Positions 1-12,716 of a stretch of DNA of 64,000 nucleotides are shown in pieces. The notes beneath the pieces are model-generated. The model was not told where the DNA came from and searched no databases. It saw only the letters and a program-made list of their open reading frames with translations. The position numbers and the translations under genes were made by a program. The stretch is from Protula sp. h YS-2021 (lineage: Eukaryota; Annelida; Polychaeta; Sabellida; Serpulidae). The number at the start of each line of letters is the position of its first letter. The stretch's first letter is position 1. The DNA is taken from contig OX457027.1 of NCBI GenBank assembly GCA_949752745.1, forward strand, positions 76,935,214 through 76,999,213, written 5' to 3'.

Positions 1-172
1 CAAACAAAAAAAAAAAAAAAAACAACAACAACAACAAAAAAGACATTTTGAGAAGGCAGAATCAGCTGAAAGGCAATAATTTGATTCCTATTTTCACAGC
101 TTTTACTCTCACTCTTCACAGCTTTTACTTCACTCTTACATCATATTATGCTGCTACCAAGGACACGCTTAC

Positions 173-228
173 CGTGTTTTCTCCTCCTCCAGTTTATTGA
201 ACTTCGCCCTATGAAGGTTGGCATCGTC
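173..228 (-). CDS. NGDN: NGDN exon g
   Basis: 56 nt, phase 0 to phase 2. Acceptor TGCCCTTTTTCAG, donor ACACG/GTAAGC. It encodes DDANLHRAKFNKLEEEKT plus a partial codon. The remaining C-terminal exons lie beyond the left edge. Sequence 1-172 is intron, with a long T tract on the minus strand at 3-22 that could precede the next acceptor. Confidence 0.78.
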
Positions 229-2930
229 CTGAAAAGGGCAATTAAAGCACATAAAGGCAAAATAGTTATTGTGTGAAATATTGTTTTTAAACCAGTGCAG
301 AAATAACTTACGGAGTACACAGGGAAGTATGACTACTTCAGCACCCAAAACATACTGCCAGAACCATTCACATTCACGTTGACCTCTCATATTGCCACCA
401 TATTGCCACCCTAATCTCCTCCGCGCCCTCGTACAAATAATGCTCTATGTCGTCACCATCACCCAAACTCACCTTGATCTCCTCCGGGCAATCATACAAG
501 ACATTAACCTATACTGTCAGCATCAACCACTCTCACCTCCTTCGGGCTTTCGTACAACACAATGCTTTATATTGTCACTACCGTCCACACTCACCCTGAT
601 CTCTTCCGGGCAATCACAAAACACAATGCTCTTTATTGCTATCACAACCCAAACTCACCCTGATCTCCTCCGGGCCCTCGTACAACACAATGCTCTTTAA
701 TGTCACTAAAACCCACACTAACCCTGATCTCCTCCGGGCCCTCGTAAAGCTCCGCTTGCAGGTCCTTCATCAAGCGGCTGCTGCGAATTTTCTTTTCCAT
801 CCGTTCTTTGGCTTTCATTTGTCTCTCTGCCCGCGTCACATCACCCTCTTTATTTAAAAAATAATAATATTAATAATAAAAAAAAAAAAAAACAGAATAA
901 TTTTACATAATGACTTTACTTCAGTCGTCACACCACCTTCACTTCTCCCGCCAAAATTCCCACTCAGTTCGTCGCCATTTCATGCTCTAATCGGAGCAGA
1001 GTGTGCATTCATTCCGTACATGTCCAAACCTGTCAAACAAAATCTGCCTTCGGCCTTTCTACAATTACGGTGTCAACTCCAATTTTTTAAAACTGGGACT
1101 AAGGGACGGTAAAAGTTACCGTAATAGGCGGGAGCAACCCTCGGGGGTCTGTATACTCTCGGGGTGTCATCATCGGCCTCTTCTTCCTCCTCTTCTGATG
1201 ATCCCTCCTTCTCTTCTAACTGCAATATCGTGTACCAATAATTAATAATTATCATCGATATCAGTGGCAATAACCAATAATGCCCACCCCGTGTCACCTT
1301 ATTTTAAACATTGACTTAAGACTGATAATAACTTGCCAAAAGCTCTTTTTTTACTGCGGATTCTCTCTCACCCATTACGATATGAAAACACGACGTAGTT
1401 CAACAGAAATCTTGTCCAAGAACTGTAGTTTTACCCAAGAACCAATAATACGCCTTACCGATGCCTGGTTACGATTTGGGAATTCATTTCTCTGAATAAA
1501 ATCTACAGGCAACAATACTTCATTACACCACGTGACATCAATAAAGAGAAGCAAATAAGATGCGGAATGCGACAAACTGAATTTCAAAATCGCGTTATAA
1601 CTACCTAAGCTTTGATATTTGGTAAGAAAACTAATGGACGACTATACCTTGCTGACGAGTCCATCGGGGTTGGGCTTGAAACGTAGTGGATCGTTCTCCG
1701 CTAGTAAAGATACAAATCGCGTAATCACTACACAAGACTTGTCTTATTTTTGTACCCATTTCTCTCGGTTTGCCAACGACCTCCCTCCCTCCCCCTCCCA
1801 ACCCCCGCTATTTGCTGATTTGCATAAACGATCGTTAGAGCAGTTTTACATTTCTTCAAAAGTACCTGAAATAACATTGTTATTGTTTCAATTTAAATAT
1901 CACCAAAAACAGTACTTCAAACATACCAAAGTTACTTTGCTGGTATCACGCACCCACTCCCCCGTAACTGCTACATAAACCACTTCATACGTCAGAACCG
2001 CAGACAGAGGTGCCTCACATTGTCCTCCCATACATCGCCCATGTTACCAGCACCCCCTACCCCCCCCCCCCCCCCCCCACCCCAAAAAAAAAAAAAAAAA
2101 AGATTCTAGTATAAACGCGGTACCCAGACTGCCGGTAGTGGCTGTCTTGACGAGTTTGTCGATCTGGTATTTGAGCTTCTGGTCTATTGGTTTTATCTTT
2201 TCTAGAACCTGCAAGAAAAACAATGCAATATGTCTCAACACGAAAACCGCAAGTACGGGTTGGTTTCACGGTTGACACACTACCGCGGGCGAATATTATA
2301 ACCCTTTGGCCAAGAAAATAATTAAATCGGTCCAACGCAAAGTTGTTTATCTGATTAAAATCGCAATATATAATAAACATTAATTTTACCTAAGCTCTTT
2401 CTGCATTGATGTGAAATATAAATTACATGTACATAAATTTAACTACACTTATTTTCAAATCTTCATATAAATCACAAAAACACATATATTTTTCAGCACT
2501 AACCGTTCTAATTTCCACCAATCGCTCGATGCTGGGGTGGTCTTGTATAGAATTGCCCCTCACTTTGGTGTTCATGACCATGGTCAAATCTATGAGATAG
2601 CTGAGGAGAAGCTGGTACTTCATCTCCAGGAAGCTCACACCCTTCACAAATCATTTATTCACTCATCTCCAGGAAACTCAGCTTTTCAGAAAATTTTTAT
2701 TCACTCATCATACATTCCCAGGAAGCTCACCCCTTCACATATCGGTCAAATTCTTTATTTATTTACCTTCCCCAAACCTTGCTTAGGCCTACACGTTCAG
2801 TAGCAATGTAGTTGCATAGAAAACCGATACTGACCAGGAAGACGAAGTATTGATATGCCCTTGGAGAATTTTTTTCTCTCATTACCATCGCACTTCCAGT
2901 GACTTCGAACAAATATTTTCACAACTTATA

Positions 2931-2994
<64 letters not shown>

Positions 2995-3136
2995 AGCAAA
3001 AAGTCACCTTAGTTGTCCGGATCTGCTCGTCTTTCACCTTCTGTATTAGGGCGGTCACGTGATTGATGGCGTCACTCGTCTTTTCCGCCAGCTCCTCCAG
3101 CACCTGGATCGCCTTCTCCACATCCCCCGCCGATAC
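173..3136 (-). CDS. NGDN: Neuroguidin (Sas10/Utp3/C1D family), partial gene, 7 internal exons
   Basis: Seven minus-strand exons join in consistent phase: 3136-3008, 2641-2504, 2208-2124, 1700-1648, 1219-1120, 847-723 and 228-173, giving 228 codons plus 2 nt. The product matches neuroguidin in order: an N-terminal helix (VEKAIQVLEELAEK), the Sas10/C1D core (SFLEMKYQLLLSYLIDL, then LVEIRT joined to VLEKIKP, then DQKLKYQIDKLVKTATTGSL), the ENDPLRFKPNPD motif, an acidic stretch followed by VYRPPRVAPAYY, and a basic helix ending in GPEEIR. Known family role: small-subunit processome and U3 snoRNP-linked ribosome biogenesis; vertebrate neuroguidin also binds eIF4E. The initiator exon upstream of 3136 was not found. 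The last exon read ends in phase 2 with a GTAAGC donor, so the C terminus lies left of the window. Human neuroguidin is about 315 residues, so roughly two thirds is present. Repeats built from its splice junctions are listed separately. Confidence 0.9.
395..735 (-). repeat. Minisatellite made of the NGDN exon f end plus donor
   Basis: About five downstream copies, plus the original, of a 62-65 bp unit. On the minus strand each copy contains CCGGAGGAGATCAGG followed by a donor-like GTGAGT (or a variant) and an intronic spacer. The functional exon end at 723 has GTTAGT, whereas several copies carry the stronger GTGAGT. Confidence 0.85.
723..847 (-). CDS. NGDN: NGDN exon f (basic helix)
   Basis: 125 nt, phase 1 to phase 0. 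Acceptor TTTAAATAAAG, donor AGG/GTTAGT. It encodes a charged helix (TRAERQMKAKERMEKK) ending in LYEGPEEIR, matching the APEEIR segment of the family. The exon's 3' end and donor seed the minisatellite at 395-735. Confidence 0.86.
1120..1219 (-). CDS. NGDN: NGDN exon e (acidic stretch and RPPRVAP motif)
   Basis: 100 nt, phase 0 to phase 1. Acceptor ACGATATTGCAG, donor TACG/GTAACT. It encodes an acidic run (SSEEEEEEADDD) followed by VYRPPRVAPAYY, which corresponds to the YVPPRLVPVHY-type block of neuroguidin. Confidence 0.87.
1648..1700 (-). CDS. NGDN: NGDN exon d (small exon)
   Basis: 53 nt, phase 1 to phase 0. Acceptor CTTTACTAG, donor AAG/GTATAG. It encodes AENDPLRFKPNPDGLVSK, the conserved block that follows the GSLG turn in the family. 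It was found by requiring phase continuity between its neighbours. Confidence 0.88.
2124..2208 (-). CDS. NGDN: NGDN exon c (Sas10 core, second half)
   Basis: 85 nt, phase 0 to phase 1. Acceptor TTTTTCTTGCAG, donor CTGG/GTACCG. It encodes VLEKIKPIDQKLKYQIDK and ends in KTATTGSL, near-identical in pattern to vertebrate neuroguidin. Confidence 0.92.
2504..2641 (-). CDS. NGDN: NGDN exon b (Sas10 core, first half)
   Basis: 46 codons, phase 0 in and out; donor ACG/GTTAGT. It encodes GVSFLEMKYQLLLSYLIDL and ends in ERLVEIRT, the most diagnostic neuroguidin segment. The acceptor (TTTGTGAAG) lacks a clear pyrimidine tract. Two further copies of the acceptor and exon start lie just upstream, at 2642-2740. 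Confidence 0.9.
2620..2745 (-). repeat. Triplicated acceptor and exon start of NGDN exon b
   Basis: On the minus strand, three successive copies of an (A)AG acceptor followed by a TGAGCTTCCTGG-type exon start, separated by GAATGA/GTGAATAAA-type spacers of about 40 bp. Only the copy nearest the exon stays open; the middle copy runs into TAA after 8 codons. Confidence 0.75.
2936..2988. repeat. (AT)n microsatellite
   Basis: About 26 uninterrupted AT units just downstream of NGDN exon a, inside its intron. Confidence 0.98.
3008..3136 (-). CDS. NGDN: NGDN exon a (N-terminal helix)
   Basis: 43 codons, phase 0 on both sides. On the minus strand the acceptor reads GGAAACAG and the donor AAG/GTGACT. 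It encodes VSAGDVEKAIQVLEELAEKT and continues to a segment ending in IRTTK, which aligns with the first helix of neuroguidin. A short upstream exon carrying the start codon is expected but not seen. Confidence 0.85.
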
Positions 3137-4107
3137 CTGTTTCCAAAGTTGTTACAGTTTTCATGTGTTCTGTTTCTCTTCAAATGACCACTGTTCTGCT
3201 TCTTGGTAAGGTCATTTCGAAAGTTGGCTACTTAGACGTTTTCGAACACCGCCATTAGAGCAATTTTTGGGGATCAAACAAAACTAGAGCCTCAGAGAAA
3301 CATGAATCCCTGTGAAGTGCAGATGACCTATGAAAATGGTGGTTAAGTCGGTTTTTAAAGTACCATACTACTGACAATACTACTGACACTATCACTTTTT
3401 TTTTTAAATTCTAACATTTTTGCAATTTACAGTTTCGATAAAAGCTAAGTTTTATATTAAAAAAAGTTATTTGGCAGTTTTCAATATCTGTTTTATCAAT
3501 GTGTGAAATTAAAAAAAAAAAAATCAGAACAGTTCTGGCGGCAGCCTGGACGACACGTTCAGTTTACACAGAAAAAAATTACATCAAAACGCAAAGTTTT
3601 ACTAAATGTCAAAATAATGTAATAAATCTGAACAAAAAATGCGACGTGACACACCTGCAATCTGTGCCCTAACGGTGTGTGAGATTTTCAATAATCGAAA
3701 AAAAAATTTTGGTTTACCCGACAACAAAATACTACCATTCTGCCGAAGAGAAATCTGAGATTATTCCTGTCAAATCTGAGAAGGATTGAGCCATTCTGCA
3801 TTCTATTTATGTTAGATACTTTATCTAATTGGTGTCATACACTAGATGCCTTCATACGCTCATTCGCGGCGCGCGAAGTAAAATCTCTATTAACGGGCCT
3901 ATCGCCCAGGTATTTTATTCTTAAATGTTTATTTGCTTTGTTGTACTCTATTAAGTGTATTTGGATCATCTGCAATGCATTTTGAGGACTCTGTAGGCCA
4001 TATTCACACATTTTTATTTTCTTGTACGATACTATTAACACCGTTCCCAGGCGCAAATCTCGGTATTTGAACGGTGTATTTGTTGTTAAGGTGCTCTGCA
4101 ATACGCC
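3137..4107. other. AT-rich stretch upstream of NGDN exon a
   Basis: No gene or clear repeat is recognised here. The NGDN first exon and promoter should lie here or further right, but no start codon with a convincing donor was identified. Confidence 0.4.
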
Positions 4108-5500
4108 TATCACACCTTAGATGTTCCGAATAAAACGCAAAATATTTTTGCATTTGCCACCGAACTGGGTTAAAATGAATGAAATGATAGAAGAAATATC
4201 GCCAAAATAGCTCATACTCAGAACATATCAGCAGTTTAAAACTAGCTGTTGAAACTTTTACATGTTTTGCAATAGAATACCGGTTTTTAACCAGCCATCA
4301 TCGAGAGCACAGCCCCCAACCGGAAACGGTGTGGAGTCCGTTTAAAATTAATGTACGATCCGACTGTGACACTGCGAATAGTAAACGATTTGTTACAGCT
4401 CAACCTGACGGGGACGGCAACTTATACCAAAGGTTTAAGTATTGTCTAAAACGCGTCCAAATACTAAGTTCACCGTCGAGCTTTTTTCATTCTTTTTATA
4501 GCATTGCAACATCACACCTACGTAATACGCAACCGCAGTTACCACGCTTTGGTAGCATTCGGCATTCAGTTTGTAAACATCAATATTTTCGGTGCGGAAC
4601 TAATAGTGAAACAGGCTTATAACTAACGATAAATGCCGATTCTTCACAATAGAATAAAAACCCCTGGAAGTGGCAGTATTCGATCAGTAAGGAATATGAC
4701 TTTACCCTGAATTTGTGCTCATCGCAACATGGAATTGTTCCATTATCATCTTTGTACTGAGCATGTGTAATTTATGAGCATCTACACCATTCGTTATAAT
4801 TATGTGCGCAACAGCAAGAACAGAAAAGAATTCACCGGAAAACGAGCAAGACTATTACCCCACCCAAGGTCACCCCAACCTAATCAGGCTGCGAGACCTT
4901 TTACATACAAGTACAGAAAATTTTGGTTGAAATTCGTCCACCCGACCTTGAGATATGGTGTCTAAAAGCAACAGATTGTGAAATTTCGAAGTCTCACAGT
5001 CACCTTGACCTTTGACCCAAGGTCACTAAAAGGTAATCAGGTCACGACCCTTCTCCACACAAGCCACATACCAACTTTGGTTGAAATTCGTTCAACTGAA
5101 TTTGAAGTATCGTGTCCACAAGAAAAGCTTTACACACTTTACAGTCAAGCTAAGAAACTTAAAAACTTCGCCAAAAATCCAATTTTTAACGAACTGCCAA
5201 AAAATTGGCGTGCATCAAGCTACGTCCATGGGGGTGAGTCCTGTAAGCTATCAGACCAAATGACCTGCAGCTCTAAGAGGAATGAGTGGTAACGGACGGA
5301 CAGGGCCCAATCCATAAGCGCCCCTCCGGGGCATAACGCCCCGGCTGGGGGCTAAAAATCACGATTGCGCTTTTGTGACATTTGAAGTTTCGGCGCAAAT
5401 TTCCCCATCATTTCTTTCGTTTCAGCGGCTACTCGTAGCTTTCAATCAATACACATAATTTTGCATTTTATTCGGAACGTTCAAGTGTGGCTTCGCTTAT
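4108..5500. mobile_element. Fold-back element with inverted arms, containing an inserted hairpin-headed repeat
   Basis: The left arm (about 4108-4205) and right arm (about 5385-5500) are inverted copies sharing GTTCCGAATAAAA, GCAAAAT and GAAATGAT blocks. Between them lies a hairpin-headed repeat (4288-5362) in minus orientation. The same arm sequence recurs at 5811 and 10430, which defines a local fold-back family. No transposase ORF is seen. Confidence 0.65.
4288..5362 (-). mobile_element. Hairpin-headed repeat (superfamily H), minus orientation
   Basis: In minus orientation it starts with TTTTTAGCCCCCAGCCGGGG and a second GC hairpin, then GTCCGTCCGTT. The core has two related blocks (about 5040-5110 and 4880-4960) sharing the segment around TTTGGTTGAAATTCGT with AAGGTCAC. 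It ends with CCGGTTGGGGGCTGTGCTCT. The end matches the element at 45476-45705. The stretch 4330-4850 is unassigned. Confidence 0.6.
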
Positions 5501-5810
5501 GTCATACTACAAAATTACCACTGTGTCCCTTATGAGCGCGTGCCGGCCTTTACCGATTCCAACTGATAGTTTCCAATGGAAATTCCCAAAAGTGCACAGT
5601 AAAGTAAAATCTTACAAGCGAATTTAGTTTTGTCTGCGAGATTTACGCAAAAAAAGTGCTCCAGTTTGGGGGACAAACATAGAAGAGAGAAACTTAGAAA
5701 TCAATAGTGAAATATATCAAACTCACTCGGAAATAGATATAGAGCTATTTCTGTGTTAGAAAGCCATTTTTTTATTTCATAATATCATAAAGGATTTTTT
5801 CCACATTCAA

Positions 5811-6165
5811 TAAGCCAAATCACACTTTGGGTGTTTCGAACAAAACGTGCAAGAATTTTGAATTTCGACTGCGAGGGAACCAGGTAAAAAATGAAAGAAA
5901 TGATAGAAAAATATAGACGAAATATCGCAAAAACAGCTTATACTCGGAACACAAAAGAAACTGAAACTTAAAACTATTTGTTAAAACCTTTAATGCATTT
6001 TTAAAATAGCATACGGGTTGTTAAAAGCCCGACCGATCTTTGGTACAAGAGAAATTTGACATGTAAGCGAAATCTCTATTATTTCTTTCATTTCTACCCA
6101 GTTATTTTCATTCGAAATGCAGTATTTTTGCGCATTTTTATTGGGAACGCCCAAAGTTAGCTCCA
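5811..6165. mobile_element. Compact fold-back element, ~355 bp
   Basis: The two arms (5811-5910 and about 6065-6165) are inverted copies: CTTTGGGTGTTTCGAAC at the left and GGGAACGCCCAAAG at the right, with shared ACCAGGTAAAAAATGAAAGAAAT-like interiors. Non-coding. Confidence 0.65.
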
Positions 6166-7798
6166 AGAAGCGGTGCGCTAAAAAGTTTCCAGGCACCGCT
6201 TCAAAGCCTCGCTATATCACGATAAGCAAGTCAACTGCGCTCGCTTTGAGGCACCCCTGTGGCTACTTTGTGTGAGATTCAACGACCCATAAGTTTTTAT
6301 TGGCATTTGCTAAAGGCCCTCAAAGTACAACGGTAATCATATACAACTTCTGTGTTACGCTTTCTTTAAAAGAAAATAATACGGAAATAACCCCGAACCT
6401 CCCGAAATAATTGACATTTGTTTGCATACAAGGAGCATACTTCATTTCGTGAAAAAGTAACAATAATTTTTGCAATTAACCACCAAAAAACTTTTAAATT
6501 GATATTTCAAAAAGAACATAAAAAATATAAAGTCACATTGTGGGTGTAGTGTACAAAATAAATTTATACGTAATTCTGCATCTATCAACTATTTTAGTAT
6601 ATATTTTACAAATAAACTATAACCCCTTTATTTAAATTTTCGGTCCCTTGACTTTGGTCACGTGACATTTAAAGGCCAGAATGTAAACAAACATTTGACA
6701 GGTGGGTGCGGAAGCTAACTTTTCTGCACTTTTATCAACAAATGGTAGATATACAGCTCACTAAAAACTGCCTGTTTTACAAAAAGGGCATATTGGGCAT
6801 GAACTTTCTGTAAATGTTTGAATAATAGGGGCTGGTATGCAGGATTCGTGCCTCAGAACATATGAAGCTGACCCCTATTAGTGGAACAATGGAAGGCTTC
6901 GTAGCTCTGACAGGGAGATATACGATGTTACATAATTGAGAGCTGACTCGGAGCTAGCTCCAAGTCAGCTCTTCATTATTTATACTTGGTATATTTCTGG
7001 ATCAGAGCTACAACGCGTTACACTGTATTGCTCATAGGGGTCAACTTTAGTTGCTCTGAGGCACTTTGTCGGCAAAGTAATGTTGCAATATTATATTATG
7101 TTGCAATATATATATAGTTCATGCAGTATGTACCCTTTGTGCACCCAAGGCCACATTTTTTATGCCTTATGTTTCTCAAAATTATACATTAAAGGTGAAA
7201 AAACAGGCATCGGCCAGCTGTCAAATGTTTTGTTTATCTTCCGGGTTTGTTCTACCCAGCATGCCATTCGACCGTAGTTATAAAATATCTGTCCTCTGTA
7301 GGGATCTGTCGATTCTGTATATACCCGTTTACACTGCAGGCCCATTGGAGATTCCGCGAAAATAATACTCAGTAAGAGGGAGCTACTTTTTGTAATGTAT
7401 ATTTGCTCTGTATTTATACATAACACGCAGATCTCCTCAGAGGTCATCTGTTTTATAACAACTTCTTGTTTCCTCATAAATTTACACATGCGCATGAGAG
7501 GAAAACAAAAGATGTCTGCATGTGGGAATTTGTGGTTATTGCTAGAACTTGTTCTTTTATGAAAATATCAAGATATGTACAGTCTTCAACAACACATTTT
7601 CTTTGAGGGCACTCCATAACACTTCATAAATCTAGGTATGTATCTTAATATACTGCAATGTCGCCACAGAGGTGCCTCAAAGCGATCGTAGTTGGCTTGC
7701 ATATAGTTATATAGCGAGGATTTGAAGCCCTCCGCGAACCTCAGTAGCGGATGGCTTCTTGGAGCTAACTCGGAGCTAGCCCAAAGTGTGATTTGGCT
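6147..7798. mobile_element. Large fold-back element with central palindrome
   Basis: The outer arms around 6147-6275 and 7650-7790 are inverted copies (CTCGCTATAT, CTTTGAGGCACC, TAGCTCCAAGAAGC). The centre, about 6852-7062, is a near-perfect palindrome folding at about 6957 with arms of about 105 bp (GAGCTGACTCGGAGCTAG and its complement). No ORF of transposase length. Confidence 0.65.
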
Positions 7799-8310
7799 TT
7801 AGTCCCAGTGGACCCTTTCTGTCTTCCTAGGTCAGAAAGGGTCATAGTTCCTGTAATAGAAATCACCATTGATCTCAATTTTCGCGGCTCTAGATCTTTC
7901 GGCGCATGTTCCAGGACACCGAGGCTCGGAGTGGCATGCCTTTTCTTAAAAAGCACACTGAGAAGTATCTTGGCGCACTATTTTCGACCTCGTCCAAACT
8001 ACCGAAGTGGAGTAAAGAGTGGTTTTACAACTGCAGATTCATTGTTGTTGTGGGCGATAATGAGATATTCTTTATTCTGATCTGAATTAAACATCTATTT
8101 TTCTCATTACAAAATTGTTCTTTGACCATAAAAATTGTGCGCCATAATTTATAATTGGGTTATTTATGTGATGCAGCCTTTCTAAAATAACGCCATTAGC
8201 CCCAGTCGCGCGCCGAGATTGAAAAATTGAGATCAATGACAAGTTATATTATAGGAACTATGACTCTTGCTGGGAAGCAAGAGTCATCTAGGACTAATTT
8301 GGCTTATAAA
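7785..8310. mobile_element. Fold-back element with ~90 bp terminal inverted arms
   Basis: The left arm (GGCTTTAGTCC, then AAGGGTCATAGTTCCT and CATTGATCTCAATTTT) is repeated in inverse at the right end (8214-8310, ending GGACTAATTTGGCTT). The interior, 7868-8150, is repeated directly at 10856-11130. Confidence 0.65.
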
Positions 8311-9267
<957 letters not shown>

Positions 9268-9334
9268 AAACACATGGATAGAAAAAATGGTTGAAAAAAA
9301 AAACAAAAACAAAAAAAAAAAAAAGAAAAGAAAC

Positions 9335-10429
9335 TAAGCAAAACAAAATGACAAATTTAATTGATAAGAAATGACTCGGTTCTGTCGAAGAAAAAACGAA
9401 AGAAAAGGAGCTGGTCGGGGATATGGGTTGGTATCTAGGACGTAAAAGATATGGGTATGGTTAGGTGTGAAGTGCATCATACGACATCTAGCATAGGGGT
9501 AACTATGACGACTAAATGGTCTGAAATTTGAAAAAATATGGGCGAACCGTTTCATGTTTTGTCAAATGCCAAGTTTTTTCGTGATAACAATATATATTTT
9601 AATAAGGCTAAGAAAAACAAGCATTTTGTTAAGACAAAACTGCCGACATCATCATGACGTATTTTTCTTAAATTGAAATATGTAATTTATTTGTAATTTC
9701 ATTTAAATATTTGCCTGTTATATATTTTGTCGAGCGGTTCTCTCTAGCATTAAATACAAATCTATAAAGATGTATATTAAAACAAATATTGTTCTTTCCG
9801 CTGGGATATGCTACAAATTTAATAGTTTTGAATAAAATGTTGCAAAAGGCGTTATTTTAGTTGTCTTGTAACCTATTTAAGATTCTAGAGGATGACAAAC
9901 GATATTTTTATAATAAATGTAAATAATTGAAATTCTTACAGTGTCAGGACTTGGTGTACAAATCATTTTGTTAGAACTGTAGTAATGTATTTTCTATTGC
10001 TATGGATGAAATCTTTATTTTTTTTATTTAAATATTTTAATATGCATCTCAGGTTAAACTTTTAAAGAATCTTGGATTTCCATTCCTTTTTCTGGCCTGC
10101 TGAGCTGTCCTATTTATAGGAATGATTTGTTCTTTAGTTTCTTAGCTCAATGTAAAAATACAATATTTTTGCTCTGCCAGCGTATCCCGACGACGACGAC
10201 AACACCACCGTAGTGCGAATTGGTGTTTATAAACAACCGCGGTAATTTTTTTTATTCAGTTGAAAAAAAAGTTTTGCTCTCTGTAGTATAATTAATCAAA
10301 TGAAACGAATTGAAAACAAACAGGCGTTATGCATGCGTGCAGATTTGAACGTATACAACAGGAAGTGTTTTTAGGTCGTGGTGTATATGGACGATAATAC
10401 AAGAGTTAAAGTGAAACTCATCTTTATAT
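9335..10429. other. AT-rich intergenic sequence
   Basis: No gene, RNA or dispersed repeat that I can name. Confidence 0.35.
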
Positions 10430-11540
10430 GCCAAATCACATTATGGTTGTTCTGAATAAAATGCATAAAAATTCTGTGTTTTGAAAACAAATTAATCGGG
10501 TATAAAATGAAAGAAATGACGTAGAGGTTTCCCCTAAATGTCAAATTTCTCTGCACCAAAGAGCAATCGTGTTACGAGTACAACTCGTACGTATTTAATA
10601 GCTCCGAGTCAGCTCTGAGTTAAATAAATTCGTATATATCTCTGTCGGAGCTACGAAGCCTTACATTGTTCCGCTTATAGGAGTCAACTTCATGTGGTCT
10701 GAGGTATGAATACTGACCCCTAGTATTCAAAGTACTATAAGTTAAAAAAAAACAACAACTTTTTTTGCATGTATTAAATTAGTCCCATCGGACCCTTTCT
10801 ATCTTCTTAGGACAGCAAGGGTCACAGTTCCTGCAATAGAAATAGCCATTGATCTCAATTTTCGAGGCTCTGGATCTGTCGGCGCACGTTCAAGGACACC
10901 GAGGCTCGAACTGGCAGGCCTTTTCTTTAAAAGCACACTGAGAAGTACCCTGGCGCATTATTTTCCACCTCAGCGAAACTCCCAAAATAGAGTAAAGCAT
11001 GGTTTTGCAACTGTGGATTCACTGTTGTTGTGGGCGATGAAGAGGGATTCGATATCCTGACCTCAAGAAAACACATATTTTTCTCAGTAAAAAATTGTTA
11101 GCTGACCATAAAACTTGTGCGCCATAACTTCCACACCCAACTGTCAAATGTTTGTTCACAAGTGACCAGATAATTAAATAAACGGGTTATAGATTATCAG
11201 TAAAATATGTATGTACTAAAATAATACACAGCTGCAGAATTAGGTTTAAATCTATTTCGTACATCCACCATATTTAAAAGAATGCATAACACAGAAGTTA
11301 TGTATCATCGCAGCTGTACTTTGAGCGCCTTTACCGAATGCCAATAAAGACTTGTGGGTCGTTGAATAAGGAGGGCTTGAAGCGGGTACGCTGAACTTCA
11401 GTAGCGGGCCGCTTCTTAGAGCTAATTTTTAACAACCCTTATGCCATTTTAAATTTTAGCAAATAGATTTAAGTTTGAGTATGAGTTTTTTGCTGTATTT
11501 CTTTTATCATTCTTTCATCATTACGTTAACAGAGGTACAC
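10430..11540. mobile_element. Rearranged copies of the 4-8 kb fold-back families
   Basis: 10430-10570 matches the fold-back arm at 5811. 10600-10740 matches half of the palindrome at 6852-7062. 10784-11130 is a direct repeat of 7797-8150. 11110-11420 is an inverted match to 6190-6720. These are the same building blocks in a different order and orientation. Confidence 0.6.
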
Positions 11541-11750
11541 ACAGGATTTTTTTACCTATGCCAATTTGGCGAAGGACGTTCAGCTCGCCTTCACCAAATC
11601 GAATTCACCTTCGCCCTTTTACTAAAACTGTTATTAAGTATAAATTGATATGCGCACAATAACGGTGTGAAAAATGGATAAGTGGAACGAGTGTCGTAAC
11701 TGTTTGCGTTTGTCAATAGGATAGCTGAGCATTCATTTCACGTTACCTAA

Positions 11751-12715
11751 ATGAGAAACAACATATATTTTGATTTTATTGTTATAAATCACCTATATTA
11801 TGCTGACGATCTCATATTATTTAGTCCATCGCACAAAGGTTTGCAAAAACTCTTAGATATATGCAATGAATGTGGTATTAAACTAGACATAAAATTTAAT
11901 GAATCTAAAACGTTATGTATGGTCTTTAGTGCGTTAAAAGATAAAAAAGTGAAATATAATTCATTTAAACTAAATGGTGAAACGGTGAAGTTCTGTGTGA
12001 ATTATAAATATTTAGGGCATATTGTTGATGAATTCTTGCATGATAATGACGACATTCATAGACAAATGAGAAGTATTTATGCCAGAGGTAATAAGTTAAT
12101 TAATACATTTAGACATTGTTCATATGATGTGAAGGTTGTTCTGTTCAAAACATTTATTTCAAATTTCTATTGTGCTCACTTGTGGTGCAATTTCAACCAA
12201 AGTGTATTTCAAAAGTTCAAAGTCGCATGCAACAATGTTTTTCGTAAATTTTTTTCAATAAATCATATATGTAGCATTAGCAAAGATATGATATGAATAT
12301 GATATGATATGAATATTAATGTTGCGAATATGGTTATGCGATCCTACATAAACAGTATAATGAAGCGAATGTATAAATCAGAGAATGAAATAATAAAAAG
12401 CATCGTGGGTAGTGATTTGATGTTAAACTCAAAGCTGTTTATGAAATGGTATGAATGATATATATAATTTCCAAGCGTTAACATTACTGAACTATATTTG
12501 GTAATCGCTTCATTGTATCAATTTTTTTTCTCTTACGCCACTGTGTGTAATGTCTTAGCTATATCTTAAATTACTATGTTTTATCTTTTTAGAATTATAT
12601 ATCGTATATGTTGCCATTTAACATATGGTTATTCTGAGTATACTAAATCATCAACTAAATGTTTATGGACCTAGGAGTCTGAAATAAAAAGATAAATAAA
12701 AATAAAAAATAAAAT
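11751..12715 (+). pseudogene. Non-LTR retrotransposon 3' fragment (reverse transcriptase)
   Basis: A 181-codon frame contains the reverse transcriptase active-site motif YYADD (LYYADDLILFSPS), then LDIKFNESKT and YKYLGHIVDE, followed by a C-terminal thumb-like region (DIHRQMRSIYARGNKLI). This is the usual order in LINE reverse transcriptases. The frame stops at 12296 beside a 16-bp tandem duplication (GATATGATATGAATAT twice). It resumes as NVANMVMRSYINSIMKRMYK to about 12460. An AT-rich 3' region with AATAAA-type repeats ends near 12715. There is no endonuclease domain, so the copy is truncated at its 5' end and dead. The clade is not assigned. Confidence 0.85.
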
Positions 12716-12716
12716 T

